Positions 35,936 to 49,180 of a DNA stretch of 64,000 nt are shown here, piece by piece; the first letter of the stretch is position 1; the number at the start of each line of letters is the position of its first letter. The stretch is from NCBI GenBank assembly GCA_948470475.1, contig OX419341.1, positions 4,639,353 to 4,703,352 of the forward strand, given 5' to 3'. The position numbers and the translations under genes were made by a program. This DNA is from Galaxea fascicularis. Its lineage: Eukaryota; Cnidaria; Anthozoa; Scleractinia; Euphylliidae. The notes beneath the pieces are model-generated. The model worked only from the letters and a program-made list of their open reading frames with translations, was not told where the DNA came from and did no database searches.

Positions 35936-36241
35936 TTAAATAAATGCCTGGTGAAAGTTTGGTAAGACTGACTCGATTAACAAATAAATTTGGTGTGGCA
36001 GCATAAAAACGTCCATTGGCTCTCGAGAAAAATGAGACCCAGCTAAACTCTCGAGAGACGGCAATACGCTGATTTCAATGAGCTCTTGCACAGAACAACT
36101 GACAGGAGTCGTTGTCCGTTTCCAAAGTCTAAAACTTGAAACCGAACACTTTTTAATTAGTATGGTGAGGAATGTTGACAAAACAAACACCAAAGGAAGA
36201 AAGCTGTAAAATGAGAAACCTTTCGCCGTTTCGGACGCCAT
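35936..36241 (-). CDS. possible small membrane protein or first exon, unrecognised
   Basis: ATG 36241 has a good start context (AAAAGATGGCG). The 101-residue frame opens with MASETAKGFSFYSFLPLV and a hydrophobic stretch of about 20 residues (FLPLVFVLSTFLTILI), then basic residues, so it could be a single-pass membrane protein. There is no family resemblance and no splice site I can defend. It may be a chance ORF. Confidence 0.2.
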   Translation of the reverse strand: MASETAKGFSFYSFLPLVFVLSTFLTILIKKCSVSSFRLWKRTTTPVSCSVQELIEISVLPSLESLAGSHFSREPMDVFMLPHQIYLLIESVLPNFHQAFI

Positions 36242-37555
36242 CTTTTCTGAGATGGAAATACGGGGAATGAATTATAGCAAAAAGGTAATCGATTCTGGCC
36301 AACTTTGTGAAACCTCACTAACGTTTCTAGAAATCATATCATCGTCAGTATTTTGACCTGATCGATATGTCTCAGTTGTACCGAGTTACTCAGTGTGCTG
36401 TTGATCTGTCTCGTACACGAGGTGTTCAGTGTCATTGGTGCAGTGACCACTGTGTTGATTCCTAAAATCGCCTTGTCGAGGCTTCAAGAGACTTCACTGA
36501 AGTGAAACTTGACGTGATTCAGGGAGCACTTTTGTAAACGTCGTTTTACTGAGCAATAATGCTTGACTAAGAGTCTTCGACACTGAAATCCGGAACATAC
36601 ATACAGCAATTCTCTCCGGCCAAGACGGTGGCAGAAACCCGCAAAAAATATGATCCTGGGCAGAATCCAGAATCCTAAGAAGTGTGTCAGTAATGAATAT
36701 CCGACGCGATTTCCTGACCATTAGCTGAAAGACAGCGACTGTTTTCGTTTTCAAGTTGATGTAACCCTGAAACGTTTTACTTTCTTTCTTATTCCAAAAA
36801 GTTCCTTCTAATTTGCTTAATTGGAAGACAGAAGACTGAAATATGAACTGAGACAGCTACTCTCGGTGTTCCAGGTGATATGCGGGTTGTAGAAATAATG
36901 AAATACAGCTCCAGGATCACTTGGAGATCATGACAGAGAAGGTTTCCGTTCAACGGAATCAGGCTCGAATTCATTCCTCGTAGATTAACTTACAGTAAAA
37001 CCGAAGGATTGAACATTAATTTCAATGATTATGCATGTTTCTCTCAGTTTGTTATAAATTCAGACATTTTTTTAAAAACCTTTTGTGACTTACGAAAATG
37101 TGAGAACTGAAACACTGTAAGAAACATCGTGATCTTTGCAGTGTAAAAACTGACCGTGACTCGTTTAATTTGCTGCTTTCAGTTTCAATAAGCGAGATGT
37201 TGCTCGAAGGTTCATATCTTTTATTTTACAGCGGAAGAGAAACGAAGCGTTTAACTTAGTTAGTGAGTTAACAAGCCATATATTGCCCTACTGAATTCTG
37301 ACTCTGCTGTTAGTATTAAGATCTGTAGTTATCTTCAATTCCTCGCTTGAAAGCTAGCCGGAAACGTTTAATTACATGATTCTGTGCCAGGAAGTCTTAA
37401 ATTTTGTTTTTGTTCTAATTCACTCATTTAGATCAGAAAGTTAGACTGAACTATTATTTGCCAACACTTCGCCGGAATGAGGAGCACAATTTGCCACGTG
37501 CATATTTTATCGCAAACTGAGCCGTTCAAGGCGTGCGGAACACATGCCGACTTAC

Positions 37556-37613
37556 CGGCTTCGTCTTGGTCGATAAAATCGCAACTCAAGAGAAACTTGG
37601 GCAAGGTAGCCAT
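37556..37613 (-). CDS. possible first coding exon of an unrecognised minus-strand gene
   Basis: ATG 37613 (context AAATATGGC) reads MATLPKFLLSCDFIDQDEA and reaches a consensus donor GCCG|GTAAGT after 58 bases. The continuation is not established: a possible acceptor near 36770 (CGTTTCAG|GGTTAC) joins in phase but stops after about 26 more residues. No known family. Low confidence. Confidence 0.22.
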
Positions 37614-38071
37614 ATTTAACTACATGCTTTGTCAATAATGCCATGATAAACGCCGTTAAAACTTTTCAGTTTCCATCATAACTGGAATAACAATTCTGTC
37701 AACACTGATTTAATCGGAGTCTTTGGAGAGTTTCGCTTGTTGCCTCGAACAAACTCCTGTTGGTTTTCAAGACTGGGGATGGCCACTTAACTACAAATCG
37801 CAGGTTGTCATAGCACGGACAGATTAGTATCAAGAAGAGTTCATGACTGAGATAGAGCGATGAAAAATTACTCAAGATAACAGAGCAAAACGGAAAGTTG
37901 TAGTTCAGTATGCCACAAACAAACCGAGTAAATCCCGGCCATTATCTGATGGGTCTGCATGTCGGGGTTAGCAGATATACCATCCAGCGAATGAAGTGTG
38001 CTTTTTTTAATTACTTGTGCAAAAGCCAAATCTTCAGCCAATTAGGCCTTGAACCGCTATGGTTCAGTGTA

Positions 38072-38504
38072 CAGGGGCACCCAACGACAAATTTCGGTAG
38101 ATATCTGTTCGGTGGAGGGGAGTTCGCCTCACGTTTTCGGCATCGATAAAAGAGTGTACTCGGGTTTTCGTAACTGAAACGTGGCCTAAAAGATTCGCAG
38201 TGGGGAAATCATAGCACCTGACGTTTTCGGAGGGGTTATATTTGCTATTTTTGGCAGTTGAAAACGTCAGCTAGTATTTCGGAAGGAAAATAGTTCCCTG
38301 GATATTTCGTAAAAGGTTCATTTAGTTTCAGCTACCATTTTCTCGAAGGAAGATTTTGTTACTTAAAATTTTCGTGCAATGAAAATTTCAGCTAAGAAAT
38401 CCGAACAGATCGAATTCCTTAAACAGAACAGAATTCAAACCCCATAAGGTACTTAAAAATGCTTTTCTTAAGCGTTGGGTTGATTTGATTCGTTGGGTAC
38501 CCTG
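38072..38504. mobile_element. hAT-like non-autonomous element, copy 2 (about 433 bp)
   Basis: Starts CAGGGGCACCCAACGAC and ends ATTCGTTGGGTACCCTG. It is collinear with copy 1 but with many point differences, small gaps and a damaged right end, so both are old. No ORF of transposase type. Confidence 0.65.
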
Positions 38505-40828
38505 AGTGTGGCATTCTACAATCGTGAAATGTTCAGTTTCCTTGTCTTTGAGTCTCCTATGTTTTAATCGCCATACTCAACGGAATTGCCTGACATAATA
38601 TTCCCCAATTTCTCGCGAGACGAAAACTTGGAAGAACTGTCGAATAACGACAACTCGGGAAATTTACGCGTCGAAAACCTCGTATTCGAAACCCTAAGAC
38701 CATTGGAATGCAGCATTACAATGGTTAGGGTTTCTTATGTTTGGTAATGTTTCTTTCCTGATTCGTAGAAAAAAGTAAATTGTGTATTTTTGCTGTTATG
38801 CTTCTGTCTTGCAAATATTCTGTTACAGTTGTCTTGACTACGCACTTGGGTGTATCTGAACTGATAGTAGAACGCATTCCAGTGGTTTTTAGAAAATTCC
38901 ACTGCAGGCCCTCCCAGGTCTCGAGTTCTCAACAAACATCGGCAGTCCGAAGCATACCGAGAATTCTCGACACGCCCACGATTGAAAGCGATTAGTAATC
39001 ATTAAGTAGACACGAAAACCTCCGGGTTCGGCCACGTTGTGTGGGCGATTTTATTTATTTACTTTCTTCTTTCTATTTGTTCCGCTTAATTAACTTGTAA
39101 ACATAAGGCGACTGTCCCGGAATTCAAAATCGTTCTTCAAAGGCCTATAAATCGGTTATTTTGTTGGTAAGAATGGTCTAAAAGTTAGTAAATTTTCTCA
39201 CGTGCCGACTCAATTCGCGGTGTCGTCGGCAGATCTCCGAAGATCAAATGTCCGGTTTTGGAATCGCAGAAATGTCGACGTCATAAATAGCTTTTAGTAA
39301 TTTTTTTTACACCTCGGCACCAATCTTCAGGATCTTAGCGCTTCTTTAAGTATTACCTTTCTTCAAAAGGGCAATTCTGTTCAAATTAACACCTTTTAAG
39401 AAATGACATATACAGTGGTTTAATAAAGCATTAGCTGTTATTGATATATTTGTAGGTCCGTTTTAAGTCCAATGTAGGCGTGTATGACGGTTTCATCGGC
39501 CCCCGGGCATCGGCCTATGTGATTAATTATAGAAACTGGCGCCTTTTGCCACAGACAGCTCCAATAGTAAAGAGAGGGATGAAATAAAAACAAAAATGAA
39601 ACAAAAGATCAGTCGAAACAAAAAATAATAATTTTAAGAATGGAGCATGGTGAGCCGGTTCGATTTACAGTTTAATAGTGCTTGAAGCTTTATCCCCCTA
39701 TTACGGGACATTTAAATGATTCTTTGTTTCAAAATTTGTTGCTTGTAAATCGATTTTCTTGAAGTACAGCTGTCGCATACCGACAGTCAAAGAAAAATGC
39801 TTTGTTACTTTAATCCACTTGATTTTAAAAAGATATGAATTGCTGCTAGCTTGTTATGTCCTGTCCATGTATATTTAGATCCAGCAAATTTCCTGAATGT
39901 ACTTAACCATCACTGAAATATGAACCTGATGAACGCGGCAAGTTTCACACTGAGCTATTGATTTGCAAGTGCAATTGTCATTTAATTTTGCATTCTCAGT
40001 CCGCTTATAATTGCATGAAAATCAAAAAAACGTATACAGAAACATCAGCGGGTCAGCATGAGTTGGCCGAAGGCCGAAAAGAAAGACCTTTTTTTAACTC
40101 CGCCGACGTATTTTATTGAGGTCAATATAGAACACTGATGCCGGGGGGTGATTCAATTGAAAAATGACTCGTCACTAAGAAAATCTCGCCTAAAGGACGC
40201 TTATTTCGTAATGAACTGGTGATTACTAAAGCTGGAGTAAAATTTGGCTTACATTCTAGATAGCTGTATTAAAAACGAAGCTGGAACGAGAGATAAAAGG
40301 ATTTGGATCTGGAAACTCTTTCTCGCCCTTGCGTTTAATGATCCAATGCCTCCTCAGGTTGATCAATAACTTTTAAAGCTGATCAGTGTGACAATAAACA
40401 GGTCCAAATGTTTGCCTTCGAGTGAGATCAAACAGTAACAGTATTGTACCTGAATTATACGTCGCGTGCAAACTCGCGTTAACGTCACCAAGTCAGGTTT
40501 ATTTTGTCGGCTGTCGGCGGCGTTGCAAACTGATGTTAAAAGAATATAATACAGGTTGCTTTACTGGTTCCATGGAGTTTACTTTATTGACCGAACCTGA
40601 CGTTCGTCATTGACATGATTCATTTCAAAAAACCTTTAGGCTGCAGTTTGTCCAACAGTCATCGGAAGATGTTTTCGGAATGATATTCCTCAGTCAAAAA
40701 AAGGATAAACCTTCTACAAAATGTTTAAAAGGGCACTTTATAACCATCATTTTGCTCAATACTAGTCTAAATGGCACATAAATGAGGTAGCAGTTACTGC
40801 GGAGTTGGTGTACTTGTAATGTAGTTAC
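38505..40828. other. gene-free stretch
   Basis: I see no exon, RNA gene or element boundary. ORFs are short, on both strands, and do not resemble known families. The composition is AT-rich and non-repetitive to the eye. Confidence 0.4.
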
Positions 40829-41050
<222 letters not shown>

Positions 41051-44000
41051 AGTGCGTTGCTGTTACCATACTATATTACTACTGACTATTGCTAAACTAC
41101 TAACACTTAACACGACACGCAACTGACTTTGATTCTGCCGCAGACCAGTCACACTACAGTCAGTATATTCCATGCACTCGAACCTGAACCGTCGGCTGTC
41201 TACTGAACACATCTACTTATATAACCATGCTAGGATATAACAATGAGAAAGTTTCGACTGACTACTTGCCAATCCCTCCAACAATGAACTATTTAACTTA
41301 GCAAATCAGGTTATTTACTAAGCAGGAAAGATGATAAGTTATCAAGGGAATCCTGTGTTGAAGGATTGATTTGGAATCAGTCCGGCGCTCTTGACGTATC
41401 AGAGCTCTTTTGTTAATTCCTTTCCGCAGTAACAAGGATTCAGGCCTGAAACTGGTAGTACTGAAAACTGAACAAATTGGATCGCTTACTTAAATGAAGG
41501 TTAAGCTAAGCTTCAGACAGTCAATAAGTCCCTCAATGTATCTATTTATTTTTGAGGCATCAAGTGACGGTATAAAGAGATGTTCTGCGCAACGTATCAT
41601 TTATAATGACGGTGTTCATGAGTTATGCGTTCTCGGTTCAAAGAAGACGCGACCAACCTTAACTATTAAGGTTACTCAGAATAAAACATCATGTAGCTGA
41701 TTGCGGCTTAGAGTTCAACCCCAGATCAACGAAGTTCGATTAAATAACCAAACCTTTTACACCAAATGCCCTCGTCGACCGGCGTTTTCCGTTTAATTAA
41801 GCCAGTGTGAGTGAATACAGCATCTAATTTTGAACGGCAACTAAACTGAATTGAACTTCATTGAAGGTGAATTGTTTCGATAAATCAAAATTCAGTGCAC
41901 GTTTGTGGGCGAAGTATTTCCTCTCTAAGCGACTAAATAACATAGTAAGCTTCAGTTTTCTTACGTTGTGAAGACAATTAATTCATACTGGCCTAATTCA
42001 CTGATGACTCAATCGATGGCTTCCCTAATCGCCCGCCTAATGGCCGAATTTCACTCAGTGCCAGTCTTCAAGTAAAATGCAATTATTATAGTAAAAAAAC
42101 AACTAACCGTTCTGTCATCAGCATTTACCTGATTCCGACTACCTTTGAGAAATGTAAGTGAAGCAGACCAGTAATGCAAACCCGGGAATGCAAACAATAT
42201 TTCAGGAAAGTAAAGCTTGGTTTAAAAACATAAAGTTTTGCCTCACTGGTTTTGTCGTCACTTAAAGAATAACTTCCACTGTTTTGAGCACTTGTCTTGA
42301 ATCTTAACTCGTGCATGATTTCATAGATTAGAAATCAAAGTCACCATTCTCGGATACGACTAGTCCACCAGACGTGACAGGAACTTATGACTCACGACGA
42401 AATGTCATACACCGGACAGAGCGCTCATCCTGTTTTTCAGTTCAAACTTTTCAATTTCGAGGATTTTGTCTACATGAATGAAAACTGAAGTTAAAGACGT
42501 TAGACATAATCAACGATAGCATAATATAGTTGCAGTTGAGATAAACAAGAAGAAAGTTATAATCTAGAATTATAAGTAGAAAAGAATGCGTACGCAGATG
42601 ATTAGAGAGAGTACGGACGTGCATGTATTCTTGTTGTAGTCTTCATGTCTTAGCAGCAAAATCTAACTTGACTTTTCTGAATGATGAAAGAATTATTTAT
42701 TATGACTCAAAATAAAGATTCCTTGCTGTTCAAAGTCTTTAAGATCATGGCCATAAAGTCTGTGCGTTTGACTCAATTTAACGGTTCTGAAGAAAGTGAC
42801 CTTCAAAACGAATGCAGTCTTTGAGTGCTTTAACCCTGTGTGTTGTTTAAATTTTCCTCATGTGTAACAAACAGGACTTATCCTTAAAAGCTGCGAGAAA
42901 AGAAGTAAGTTATACGATGGGAGTTTCAGAGTGTGGCGGATTCAATTCTTATGCCTGGGATGAAAATTAACTACGGAATCTGAGCTTCTTATTTATCGGT
43001 ACATGGAGGTTGGAGTTAGAATGGGTCTGCAAGCATGGTTTCAAATGAAAGCCTATTTATCAAAACCTTCATAGATAATTTTTGTTTGAAGTATCGTGCA
43101 GTACTAATCTTAGATTTTTTAATGATGATTTAATAATTCCATTGCTCAAAAGAAACATGATACCAGCGAACAAAGTCCGGAAAACCTAAATGACCCTGAC
43201 TAGGAAGTTGCTCCTGTATTCGGATACCTGGGGAAGACTGGCATGACTTACGAAGTTTTTCGTGCCTTCGATTCGCTGTTTTGGCTTGTATACTAAACTC
43301 TGTTAGAAAAGCCCGATATACTGTTGTTAAATAAGTTTTTCGTAGAAGAAAAAATAAAACAGCGCGGTTTCTTTTCAACATTCAGTGTTATACAATTAAG
43401 ATACTCAGAATCTCCGGTTGAAAGACAAACAAATGGTTTTCCGGGTTCGATTTGGTGACCGTAATTTCACAACAAGTTCGTTCTCTTACAAAGCAACTTG
43501 CGCCTGACACCAGCAATAATTATATACACACTATCTCATCGGTGTGAACGTCCGTTAGTTAAATACTCTGGCTACCCGGTATGCTGGCGCATCGTGCGAG
43601 ATAGATGAATTTTATCAGTTTTGGACAGAGCGGAAACGAGTCCAGCATAAAATGTTTTACAGACGTCTTTCTCTTCGTTTTACGTCTTTCTCTTTTCGTG
43701 TAAGTAAAAACCCAATTATAGTGACAGGAATTACTCACTTGTCGTGTGTATTTTCGCTAATTATAGTTAAATAAAGCATTGTACTGTGAATAACATTATA
43801 TAGGAACATCTCTTATAGCCTTAAGCATAAGCATAACGATGTTTGTACTGCGCTTTATGCTTACGTTAGGCCCGATTTACACACTTGTTTAACGCGACAT
43901 ACGTAAGCGTTAAAATTCAGAGATGGCCACAAGAATTTGTTAAACAAATATAGCTTTGGCACCCCTCGTTATATAAATAGAGTTGAATCTGGATGAATCG

Positions 44001-47000
44001 AAAAATTCCATGCGATTCGTTGCAATACAACATTTGATTCGTGACAAAGGCTTCTGTGTTAAAAGGTTTAACCGCATGTAACAAAGGCTAATTGAGATAG
44101 GTTGAACCAAAATAATGGAACTATTCAACGAAGATCAGTGCCATTTAAACTATGCAAAGTTAGAAAAAAAAAACAAGGCAGAGTAGAAACTAATTTACCG
44201 TTAATCGGATGATTTTACCACTGAATATAATGAGGAAAAGGAAGCTGTCTATTCGACTGTTTTGTTATGATTTCTTCACAACTTTCATGGTGTTATTAAA
44301 AAAATCAACAACTAAGCATGTGATATGGTTAGTTGTTTTGGTGGAGTTCTTTCTCCTGAACATTTCACAATGTAATACTCACTGCGGATCCGTGCACCCG
44401 TGTTCCGTGTAACAAAGGATCAAGTGCCGTTTGACACTGGAATGAACATCATTCACCGTTAAAGTTTACAAACGTATCTGTTTTTAAGGACACAATCAGC
44501 GTTCCATTACTGAGCAGCAACATTCCTTAACAAACGGCATGAACAACAAACCGCGCGTCCTTCTCACGATCGTGAGACTCTCTTAGACGACAGGACTAGA
44601 ATTTTTTGTTGAGCAAAATGCTGACAGTTCGTAAAGCAGGAAATTCAGCGAAAGTTGTTTGTTACTCGAGCCTTACCGGAAAACCGCAATTGACGTCATT
44701 GAGTCTACGGCAGCCCCGCAGGAAACCGAGCTGGCCACGAAAGATCACGAGAACTTGCGAAACCACAACGAAAACAGATTAACACAAAACATGCGGAGAT
44801 ATATGTTTGACCTAAATAAAGTTTTATTTTTACGTAAGTGAATATAAAATTATAATAATAACCAGTGTTGCTGACAAAAATATATCCGCTATTCAACTAG
44901 CCTCCCGATACAAATTATTTTTGAAGTAGCGCATTTATGTTCATCATTTTCAAACTTTAGATGGTAAATGTTATCGATAAGACAGGAGTAATTATGGGCA
45001 TATTATAGAGAGCAAAGACAAAATGATTTTATCTTTCAGGTCAAAAATGCATCTTCCAATTCGGCAAGATTCGGTCATTATCTGCGAAAAATCCCGTTGA
45101 AGTTTGGCGATGAATAATTAAGAGGATTTTAGGATCTTCTGTGAGTTATCTTATCTGGTTCTGCAAGCTTTATAGAAAATTCTATTTCTAGCATGCTATT
45201 TACTGGATCAACTGGTGTTGCCACCCTTCCATAATGCGATGCGACGACAGCTCGCAGTTCTTGTTCGTCAAGTCGCTAAAAACTACTTTTTAAAACCTTA
45301 TCCGGCTCGATCAGAACAATATTTGAATATCTAACGGTTCTTGAGCCGCAACAGTACCAAAGATCGGTATTGTACGACCACAGTCGTTTAAGCTTATAAG
45401 GAATAGCACACCGCACAAACTATATAAACATCACAGTGATATATGCCAGACTGAGTGATACGCTTTCGGGTGAAGCAGATTATTTTTGGTACACCGTGGT
45501 TGACCTCCCCACTTGACCTCAGGCGACGCCCAGTTCGGCTTTTGTTCTTTTTGTAGAAAGATAGTTTGTAAACAGTCTGTTATCTTCGTGGATCATCGGA
45601 AATTGTCAATGACCCTATTCTTTACTGCAGAACGGTCGACAATCTTCGGCTCCACCCACGCACGAAGATAGTGCTCGTGCGCCCCCTGCAATGATATCTG
45701 CTTTCGACATTCCGATGTTATTTACAGTTTCCTGCCGAAGCATCTCGTTTTCTTATCGGCATCTCGAGCGTGAAAAACGATAGCGGTCGATGATGAGTTT
45801 GAAATGGGCGATAACTTCTTCGGGATTTCTCGGCCAAATAAAGTGATTGAAATTTTTGTCGTTCCTTTCGATCTTAACATGCTGTAACGCTGAAGAATCA
45901 CTTAAGTGTTGATATAAAAATATAAGTTCATTCACGTTTATTGTCAACGAAGTCATACACTTTTTTCGTCATCCTTGGCTGATCATGGTTTTTGACCCTA
46001 TCCTCCCCTGTATGCTTTAAGTATGATTATTCATATTAAACGAAAGATTTTAAAGGAGAGTTCAGTTAGTTTTTTATGAATCATGCAGTTTTTGATTATC
46101 GTTACATTGGTTTGGATTAATTCAAGGAAACCTGTTACTATTAAGACAAAGTAACAAGTTTGTACGGAACTCGTTACTCCTGCTTCTAATTTGGTGGGCA
46201 GTCGTAGGAAGTGCACTTTATCGCGATGAACTTCGTAACTTCCTCCGTAAGTTTAAGTCCCCGTAAACTATAAGAGGTATATACAGAATATTGAAGTCAG
46301 ACAAGGCGTTACAATATTTTAGTACAGCAACAGTCCATGTAATCAACGGATAAAATTAACTCCATCTATTTTGATAACCGAACCCCAGACGTCCTACTAT
46401 GATTAATTAATATTTACCCAAACTACTGTTTTGGCTCGTACTGTGGTGGATGAAAAAAGCAAAACTTGAAAACTGCCACTGCTGTGTTTTCATTTTTAAA
46501 ATGAGTTCGAAGAACTCACAAATTGTGGATGAAATTTCTATTGACATGGTTATTTTTGGAATGCTTTTTTTCTTGGAATATATTTACAAATCTTTGATAA
46601 GCTCGTATGATAAACAAAAGCTTACGTACCAGAACGAAGCGTTTTTGTCACCTGCGACCCGACCTTTCAATATCATTTGATCGGCTATTGATAAACACTT
46701 GTGACGTAAGCCTCGACAGTGTTCGCCACTTCCCGATTTGGTAATGTTTTCCGACGATGTGAACCACAACAATTATTTTCCCACGATCCGACAAACAATA
46801 CGATGTTTTGGCTGAGTGACTTGATTATTGTCAAATGTCCCCAAGGAATAATCAGCTGTTGTCAGAGTGTTAAATTTTAGTTTTGAAAGCAACTGAACAT
46901 TTAAGTTGCCTGAAAATGCCATAATGAAATCACGAACATGCAGTATTAGATTCTTCGGAAGAAGTTAAGATCACCGATGGAATGCAGATTCGAAGAATCT

Positions 47001-47155
47001 TCCAGCACGGATATGACCTGTCAGTCAAGCAAACTGAAATTACAACCCACCATTGTATTCCAACGTGTTTATTTTAACAGACAAAGGATTCATTTCAAAC
47101 GTCAACTTTATAATAATCAAGTTGTTTTGATCGCTCAAAGAATTACTCTGCCATC
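41051..47155. other. 6-kb gene-free upstream region of the KLF gene
   Basis: No exon recognised. Isolated points are a TGACGTCA at about 44692, a CATAAGCATAA repeat at about 43824 and a donor-like TTTTTAC|GTAAGTG near 44831. ORFs are short and unrecognised. As upstream sequence of a developmental transcription-factor gene it may hold enhancers; that is inference. Confidence 0.4.
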
Positions 47156-47278
47156 AGCTCTCAGCCAATCACAATGCACAGAGATCACTTATTATGACCC
47201 CCGACGACTAATTGCTGTCCATTGACGTCATCAATAGAAGACCTTTTGAAATTAGCGAGCTCTGATTGGCTGAGAGCT
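47156..47278 (+). promoter_or_regulatory. paired CCAAT boxes in a 16-bp inverted repeat flanking a CRE
   Basis: AGCTCTCAGCCAATCA (47156-47171) is repeated as its exact complement at 47263-47278, so each arm carries a CCAAT box facing the other. Between them a perfect CRE TGACGTCA lies at 47223-47230. The block ends about 115 bp before the TATA-like site and 276 bp before the KLF ATG. NF-Y and CREB/ATF family proteins bind such sites; use here is inferred. Confidence 0.6.
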
Positions 47279-47393
47279 AGACCCAAGGGGATACTGATTG
47301 TTTTGGTTGAACCGCAAGGAGATTTGGCCGCCAACACGCCTACATTTGCCATATTTGGTAAGGATGTGGTCGAGAACTCTATGCGATCAAGCA

Positions 47394-47399
47394 TATAAA
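47394..47399 (+). promoter_or_regulatory. TATA box of the KLF gene
   Basis: TATAAA in the context GCATATAAAG. A transcription start about 25-30 bases downstream (around 47425) would give a 5' UTR of roughly 130 bases before ATG 47555. Confidence 0.55.
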
Positions 47400-47554
47400 G
47401 CAATGTCCTCGCTTGATTCAAATCAACATTAGATCGGAAACTGAACGGTCACAACTGGGAAATAGCCAAAACATCGACCAGTGGGACATACTCAATTATC
47501 TGATTACTCACAGCTGAGAGACAAGTCAGGGTATTTTGCACCAATCAAGTGGAC

Positions 47555-49095
47555 ATGGCCTTAGCGAGTTTACCCGTGTCAGTCATTCAGGAGGCGAGAA
47601 CAGTTATTGAGGGCACTTCTGAATGCGACTTGGCTACTACTGTTCACAACTTTGTGCGTCCTTTAGTTCCTAGCGCGCAGTTCACGACGATGGCTAAACT
47701 TGACGAGGTGCAACAGGTTGGTCAGATATTCATACCATTACCTTTGCGTACCCAGTAAGCGAATTCCTCCAGTTTGGTCGTGAAATTTATTCTTCGCGCG
47801 ATTGAAATTTGCGGCGCTAAACAGACACAGGAATTCACTGAAGCGTAACTGTATAGAATTATTTGCCGAATCGAATTTTTCTGGCGATTTTGTGGGCAGA
47901 AAACGCGTGAAAACCATAAGGTTAAATTTGAGTTGTTGTCGGGACGTGGGATGCCGTTTGGTCAGAAGTAATTGAACACCCGCGATTACAATTATCTACT
48001 GACCAAATGTTCAGCACGCTCGATCAAAATTGACCAAGTTGTTTATCGCCTTCTCCTTTTCTCTCTCATGTTAACTTAAAGCATTTATTATGCGAATTAA
48101 TTTTTTTTTTGTCGTTGGAACTTTCCGAGTAACTCAAGGGCACAGTGCATCGTCAGCAGTCGCGGTGAAATAAACAACTTGGTAACTTACCAGCGCACGC
48201 ACAGATACGCCATATTTGACAACTCAAATGATAATTTTGTTGTTCGATCAAGTTTTAACGTCAATATGTTTTCTTTCTTCAGACGATGTGGGAAATGGAA
48301 AGATATCTTCCAGGCACAGTTCAGTCACCACTGACCATGAGTCCGCTGATTACAAGAAAGAGAAAATTTCGACGCGAAAGCGCCAACGTCGTAAATGATT
48401 TCTTCACGTTCGACGATGATTCAAGCGACGACTGTGTCATCGTAGAGAACAACAGCGTGAACCCACTGCAAGTCCTGCCAGAGAAGGTTTTCGTGTCCGA
48501 TGTAGACACATTCGCACTTCCTCCCGCATTTTCGAACACAACAACAATGACAACGATCAATCCAGTCCCTGTTAATGTTGTAACAAGCAGTATTCACCTT
48601 GGAACCGACAGCCGCGCACAATACCCGCAACTCAAGGTTGTTGAACCGCCTCGCGATTACACGGTGATATATCCTCCTACACCACCAAATTCCAACCCTG
48701 GATCCCCGGAGATGGCAACTCAGCAGATCTATCTGGGACCTTTAGGCCCTCCTCCTCCATATACCCCACCAACAGTCTTGCTGCCTCATAGACGCGGTTC
48801 GCCCGAACTTCAACGAAGAAGGATACACCATTGTGAACATCCAGGCTGCAAGAAAGTGTACACTAAAAGCTCGCATCTCAAGGCCCATATGAGAACTCAT
48901 ACCGGCGAAAAACCGTATAAATGTACCTGGGAAGGATGCGAGTGGCGGTTCGCTCGCTCGGATGAGCTAACGAGGCATTATAGAAAACACACGGGAGCCA
49001 AACCGTTTAAATGTCAGTTCTGTGATAGAGCGTTCGCCAGATCAGATCACTTGGCGTTGCACATGAAGCGCCATCAACCGCAGCAACAGTCTTGA
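47555..49095 (+). CDS. KLF5: Kruppel-like factor (KLF5/6/7-type) transcription factor, two exons, 324 aa
   Basis: Exons 47555-47716 and 48283-49095, joined in phase 0 at CAACAG|GTTGGT and TTCTTCAG|ACG. ATG 47555 has a strong context (GGACATGG). The join reads [14 protein letters not shown], matching the first-exon end of KLF6/7 (WQQ|TCLELERYL). Residues ~82-95 ([14 protein letters not shown]) resemble KLF5. Residues ~185-196 ([12 protein letters not shown]) match the phosphodegron region of KLF5, and PPPPY (210-214) is a WW-binding motif. Three C2H2 fingers lie at ~238-260, 268-290 and 298-318, with linkers TGEKPYKC and TGAKPFKC, near-identical to vertebrate KLFs. It should bind GC/CACCC boxes in the nucleus. 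ATG 48286 is a less likely start. Confidence 0.93.
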
Positions 49096-49174
49096 GCGAG
49101 AAAGAACGAAAATTAGGACGCGATGAACATTGAACACTTATGCCTTTTAATTGTGTCCTGAACTCAGAACTTAT

Positions 49175-49180
49175 AATAAA
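49175..49180 (+). terminator. candidate polyadenylation signal of the KLF gene
   Basis: AATAAA in the context TTATAATAAATG, 80 bases after the stop codon. This would give a very short 3' UTR, so a further downstream signal is possible. Confidence 0.4.

Noticed and set aside
44659..44841. 60-residue frame ending near a GTAAGT donor
   Set aside because: It has no ATG at its start (begins at TTG) and no family resemblance; donor alone is not enough.
48216..48398. 60-residue ORF crossing the KLF exon 2 acceptor
   Set aside because: Wrong frame for the zinc-finger ORF and runs through the TTCTTCAG acceptor.
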